Positions 6,310-8,611 of a stretch of 8,611 nucleotides of DNA are shown here, piece by piece. Positions within the stretch are counted from its first letter, which is position 1. Each line of letters opens with the position of its first letter. Under the pieces are notes generated by a model. It made no database searches and had not been told where the DNA came from. It saw only the letters and a list, made by a program, of their open reading frames with translations. The position numbers and the translations under genes were made by a program. This DNA comes from Microbacteriaceae bacterium (GTDB lineage Bacteria > Actinomycetota > Actinomycetes > Actinomycetales > Microbacteriaceae): positions 1 through 8,611 of the forward strand of contig JAAZFP010000348.1 of NCBI GenBank assembly GCA_012511645.1, read 5' to 3'.

Positions 6310-7230
6310 TCAGTAGTAGTACGGGAACGGTGACCAGTCGGGGTCACGCTTCTCAAGAAAGGCGTCGCGCCCCTCGACCGCTTCGTCCGTGCCGTAAGCG
6401 AGACGCGTCGTTTCACCCGCAAACAGCTGCTGCCCCACGATGCCGTCATCGACCGCGTTAAACGCATACTTCAGCATGCGAATCGCCGTCGGCGATTTGC
6501 CCAGGATCTCTCGCGCCCACTCGATACCCACGCGCTCGAGATCCTCGTGCGGCACCACCGCATTCACTGCGCCCAGCTCATAGGCGCGCTGCGCCGAATA
6601 CTCGCGAGCCAGGAAGAAAATCTCGCGGGCCGCCTTCTGTCCTATCTGCCGGGCGATGTATCCGCTGCCGTACCCGGCGTCGAACGAGCCAACGTCTGCA
6701 TCGGTCTGCTTGAACTTGCCGTGCTCAGCGCTCGAGATCGACAGGTCGCACACCACGTTCAGCGAATGCCCACCACCGGCGGCCCATCCGGGTACCAGCG
6801 CGATCACCACCTTCGGCATGAACCTGATCAGCCGCTGCACCTCAAGAATGTGCAGGCGACCCGCGCGAGCCTTCGACTCGGTCTCAGACACGGCCGTATC
6901 AGACTCTGCGTACTTGTAGCCGTCACGACCGCGGATGCGCTGGTCGCCGCCCGAGCAGAACGCCCAGCCACCGTCGCGCGGGCTCGGCCCATTGCCCGTG
7001 AGCAACACGACCCCAACGCGTGGGTTCACGCGGGCGCGATCCAGCGCGTCATACAGTTCGTCGACGGTGTGCGGGCGAAACGCGTTGCGCACCTCGGGCC
7101 GGTCGAACGCAATGCGCGCGATCTTCCCGTCGTTACTCAGGTGCGAGGTGATGTCGGTGTAGCCCCCGCCGCCGGGCGCCACCTGCCACTCCGCCGCGTC
7201 AAAAAGTTCAGAAACCTGCTGCTCGCTCAT
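6310..7230 (-). CDS. menB: 1,4-dihydroxy-2-naphthoyl-CoA synthase
   Basis: MenB is a crotonase-fold enzyme that closes the naphthoquinone ring of o-succinylbenzoyl-CoA in menaquinone synthesis. The 306-residue product matches actinobacterial MenB in length. Visible landmarks are RPEVRNAFRP (44–53), the oxyanion-hole segment FCSGGDQRIRG (91–101), the flexible region after it, VPGWAAGGGHSLNVVCDL (146–163), and QTDADVGSFDAGYGS (175–189). By an offset of 8, Asp177, Ser182 and Tyr279 match catalytic Asp185, Ser190 and Tyr287 of the Mycobacterium tuberculosis enzyme. The Asp marks the form that carries its own carboxylate instead of needing bicarbonate, as the Escherichia coli enzyme does. The chain ends in the typical WSPFPYYY. 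The start is the ATG at 7230, just after GGGGA; a TAGGCT box 6 bases before it suggests a leaderless message. It diverges from menC, which makes its pathway precursor. Confidence 0.97.
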   Translation of the reverse strand: MSEQQVSELFDAAEWQVAPGGGGYTDITSHLSNDGKIARIAFDRPEVRNAFRPHTVDELYDALDRARVNPRVGVVLLTGNGPSPRDGGWAFCSGGDQRIRGRDGYKYAESDTAVSETESKARAGRLHILEVQRLIRFMPKVVIALVPGWAAGGGHSLNVVCDLSISSAEHGKFKQTDADVGSFDAGYGSGYIARQIGQKAAREIFFLAREYSAQRAYELGAVNAVVPHEDLERVGIEWAREILGKSPTAIRMLKYAFNAVDDGIVGQQLFAGETTRLAYGTDEAVEGRDAFLEKRDPDWSPFPYYY

Positions 7231-7236
7231 GTCCCC

Positions 7237-7242
7237 AGCCTA
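7237..7242 (-). promoter_or_regulatory. Candidate -10 box (TAGGCT) for menB
   Basis: TAGGCT on the minus strand fits TANNNT and ends 6 bases before the menB ATG, so transcription could start at the start codon itself. The GGGGA in between is too close to the ATG to be a good ribosome binding site, which favours the leaderless reading. No clear -35 element is seen. The whole menB–menC gap is 35 bases, so any menB promoter must extend into the 5' end of menC, and any menC promoter into menB. Confidence 0.35.
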
Positions 7243-7265
7243 TTGGTGGGTGACAAGATTGAGGC

Positions 7266-8279
7266 ATGGCAGCAGCGCGCGGCATTCCCACACTCGACGA
7301 GGTGCTCGACTCGATGCGGGTCGTAGCGCTGCCCACCCGCACCAGGTTTCGCGGCATCACCGTGCGCGAAGCAGCGATCTTCGATGCACCACATGGGGCG
7401 AGTGAGTTCTCACCATTTCCCGAGTACGACGACCGCGAGGCCGCGCACTGGTTCGCGGCAGCGCTCGAATACGGCTGGGGCGAGTTGCCCCCGCTCAGGC
7501 GCGAGTGGATCGCGGTCAACGCGACCGTGCCCGCCATCGCAGCCGACGAGGTGGCCGGTGTGCTTGCCCGCTTCCCGGGCTGCACCACCGCCAAGGTCAA
7601 GGTGGCCGAGCGCGGGCAGACCCTCGCCGATGACATTGCGCGGGTGCGCGCCGTGCGCGAAGCAATGGGGCCCGACGCGCTCGTCCGAATCGACGCCAAC
7701 GGCGGATGGAACGTCGACGAAGCGGTCACCGCGCTCACCGCGCTCGCCGACTACGACCTCGACTACGCCGAGCAGCCATGCATGTCCGTGGATGAGCTGG
7801 TTGCGGTGCGACAGCTGACTAAGGATCAGAAGGTCGGGAGCTCACCTCTCGTGCGCATCGCCGCCGATGAGAGCGTGCGCAAGGCCGACGACCCGCTCGC
7901 GGTCGCGCGGGCCGGGGCCGCCGATCTGCTCATCGTCAAAGCTCAGCCGCTCGGCGGCATCGCGAAGGCGCTCGACCTCATCGAACAGGCCGGGCTGCCG
8001 GTCGTGGTCTCGAGCGCCCTCGACACCTCGGTCGGCATCGGCATGGGGCTGCACCTGGCAGCATCCCTGCCCGATCAGCTGCTCGCGGGCGCGTGCGGGC
8101 TCGGCACTGCCGCGCTGCTCGCGGCAGACGTGACGGGCGATCCCCTGTTGCCCGAGGATGGCGGCATCGCCGTGCGCAGGCCGACGCTCGACTCCGAACT
8201 GCTGGGCCGCTACGCGGCCGACGCCGACACGACCGCGTGGTGGCGCGAGCGCGTCACACGCTGCTACGCACGACTCTAA
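7266..8279 (+). CDS. menC: o-Succinylbenzoate synthase
   Basis: MenC dehydrates SHCHC to o-succinylbenzoate in menaquinone synthesis and belongs to the enolase superfamily. All barrel residues are visible in the 337-residue product: KVKV at 110–113 with Lys112 as the likely catalytic base, the Mg ligands Asp143 (RIDANGGW), Glu169 (AEQPC) and Asp201 (AADES), and the second Lys225 (LIVKAQPLGG). The N-terminal segment IPTLDEVLD..RVVALPTRTRFRGITVRE resembles the start of mycobacterial MenC. I therefore kept the ATG at 7266 rather than the internal ATG at 7314, even though the latter has a better-spaced GAGGTG. Only GAGG one base before the ATG at 7266 is seen, so translation may be leaderless. 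It is divergent from menB and convergent with apt, 12 bases from its end. Confidence 0.95.
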   Translation: MAAARGIPTLDEVLDSMRVVALPTRTRFRGITVREAAIFDAPHGASEFSPFPEYDDREAAHWFAAALEYGWGELPPLRREWIAVNATVPAIAADEVAGVLARFPGCTTAKVKVAERGQTLADDIARVRAVREAMGPDALVRIDANGGWNVDEAVTALTALADYDLDYAEQPCMSVDELVAVRQLTKDQKVGSSPLVRIAADESVRKADDPLAVARAGAADLLIVKAQPLGGIAKALDLIEQAGLPVVVSSALDTSVGIGMGLHLAASLPDQLLAGACGLGTAALLAADVTGDPLLPEDGGIAVRRPTLDSELLGRYAADADTTAWWRERVTRCYARL

Positions 8280-8291
8280 GACTGTGGGCAG

Positions 8292-8611
8292 TTACGAGCG
8301 GAACACCGTGTGCAGCGGGTGATCACTGACGCGATCCCGGCCACCGAGGCCATCGATCTCAAACAGCACCGCGGTGCCGCACACGGGGTAGCCCAGGTGC
8401 TCGAGCATGTCGAGCGTTGCCTTGACCGTGCCGCCGGTGGCGAGCACATCGTCGATGACGAGCACCCGGGTAGCTGGCTCAAGGTCGGCGTGCATCTCGA
8501 TCGTGGCGGTGCCATATTCGAGCGAGTAATCGATGCTCATCGCGGGCTGCGGTAGCTTGCCCGCCTTGCGCACGGGCACCACACCCTTGCCTGCCGCATA
8601 CGCGGCCGCAC
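8292..8611 (-). CDS. apt: Adenine phosphoribosyltransferase, C-terminal part (partial at right edge)
   Basis: Apt joins adenine to PRPP to give AMP in purine salvage. About 105 C-terminal codons are in the window; the start lies beyond base 8611. The visible part holds YAAGKGVVPVRKAGKLP, the Apt-specific hood segment SIDYSLEYGTATIEMH, and the PRPP loop VLVIDDVLATGGT with its two adjacent Asp residues. The tail FEIDGLGGRDRVSDHPLHTVFRS follows. The GTG at 8582 is an internal Val codon, since the frame is open upstream with matching family sequence. The end of the gene faces menC with 12 bases between the stops and no recognisable terminator. Confidence 0.93.
   Translation of the reverse strand, partial: AAAYAAGKGVVPVRKAGKLPQPAMSIDYSLEYGTATIEMHADLEPATRVLVIDDVLATGGTVKATLDMLEHLGYPVCGTAVLFEIDGLGGRDRVSDHPLHTVFRS

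Noticed and set aside
7314..7316. Internal ATG of menC as the true start, with GAGGTG upstream
   Set aside because: The 16 residues before it resemble the N-terminus of mycobacterial MenC, so they are probably translated.
8580..8582. GTG as the start of a short phosphoribosyltransferase
   Set aside because: The frame continues upstream to the window edge with Apt-like sequence (YAAGKG before VVPVRKAGKLP), so this is an internal Val and the gene is simply cut by the window.
1..8611. CRISPR arrays, insertion sequences, phage or defence genes
   Set aside because: No regularly spaced repeats, transposase motifs or terminal inverted repeats were found, and every long stretch is explained by recognised genes.

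Overview
The window looks like core chromosome of a high-GC Gram-positive actinobacterium, most likely a Microbacteriaceae member (Leucobacter-like). I infer this from the strong G/C preference at third codon positions, the acidic N-terminal extension of NusG, the order tRNA-Trp–secE–nusG–rplK–rplA, the actinobacterial forms of MenB and MenC, and a Ser/Thr kinase placed directly before a giant Ig-like surface protein. The genus cannot be fixed from the sequence alone.

Layout. (1) Bases 1–2410, minus strand: the N-terminal 803 codons of a very large membrane-anchored protein, running off the left edge, with a cytoplasmic N-terminus, one membrane helix, a propeller-like region and tandem Ig/cadherin-like domains. 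(2) 2412–3542, minus: a transmembrane Ser/Thr protein kinase gene whose last codon is one base from the start of the giant protein. Its reading frame is broken by an in-frame TGA just after the APE motif. (3) 3598–3635: a strong intrinsic terminator closing the ribosomal-protein operon. (4) 3654–6145, minus: rplA, rplK, nusG, secE and tRNA-Trp, read in the order tRNA-Trp, secE, nusG, rplK, rplA, with several RNA hairpins in the gaps. (5) 6310–7230, minus: menB, with a modest terminator downstream. (6) 7266–8279, plus: menC, divergent from menB across 35 bases. (7) 8292–8611, minus: the C-terminal part of apt, running off the right edge and convergent with menC.

How the genes fit together. secE, nusG, rplK and rplA serve protein export, transcription elongation and the large ribosomal subunit. 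menC and menB are two steps of menaquinone synthesis (o-succinylbenzoate formation, then ring closure to dihydroxynaphthoyl-CoA). apt salvages adenine. The kinase and Ig-like protein resemble the start of the locus known in bifidobacteria as the PFNA cluster (kinase, fibronectin/Ig-like protein, AAA ATPase, DUF58, transglutaminase). Its remaining genes would lie to the left of base 1 if it is complete.

Most of the window is ordinary housekeeping DNA. The parts most worth a second look are the TGA inside the kinase, the perfect hairpin between tRNA-Trp and secE, the overlapping hairpins in the rplK leader, the one-helical-turn AGAATTC repeat upstream of tRNA-Trp, and possible leaderless promoters in front of menB and the kinase. 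I saw no CRISPR array, insertion sequence, phage gene or convincing new defence system.
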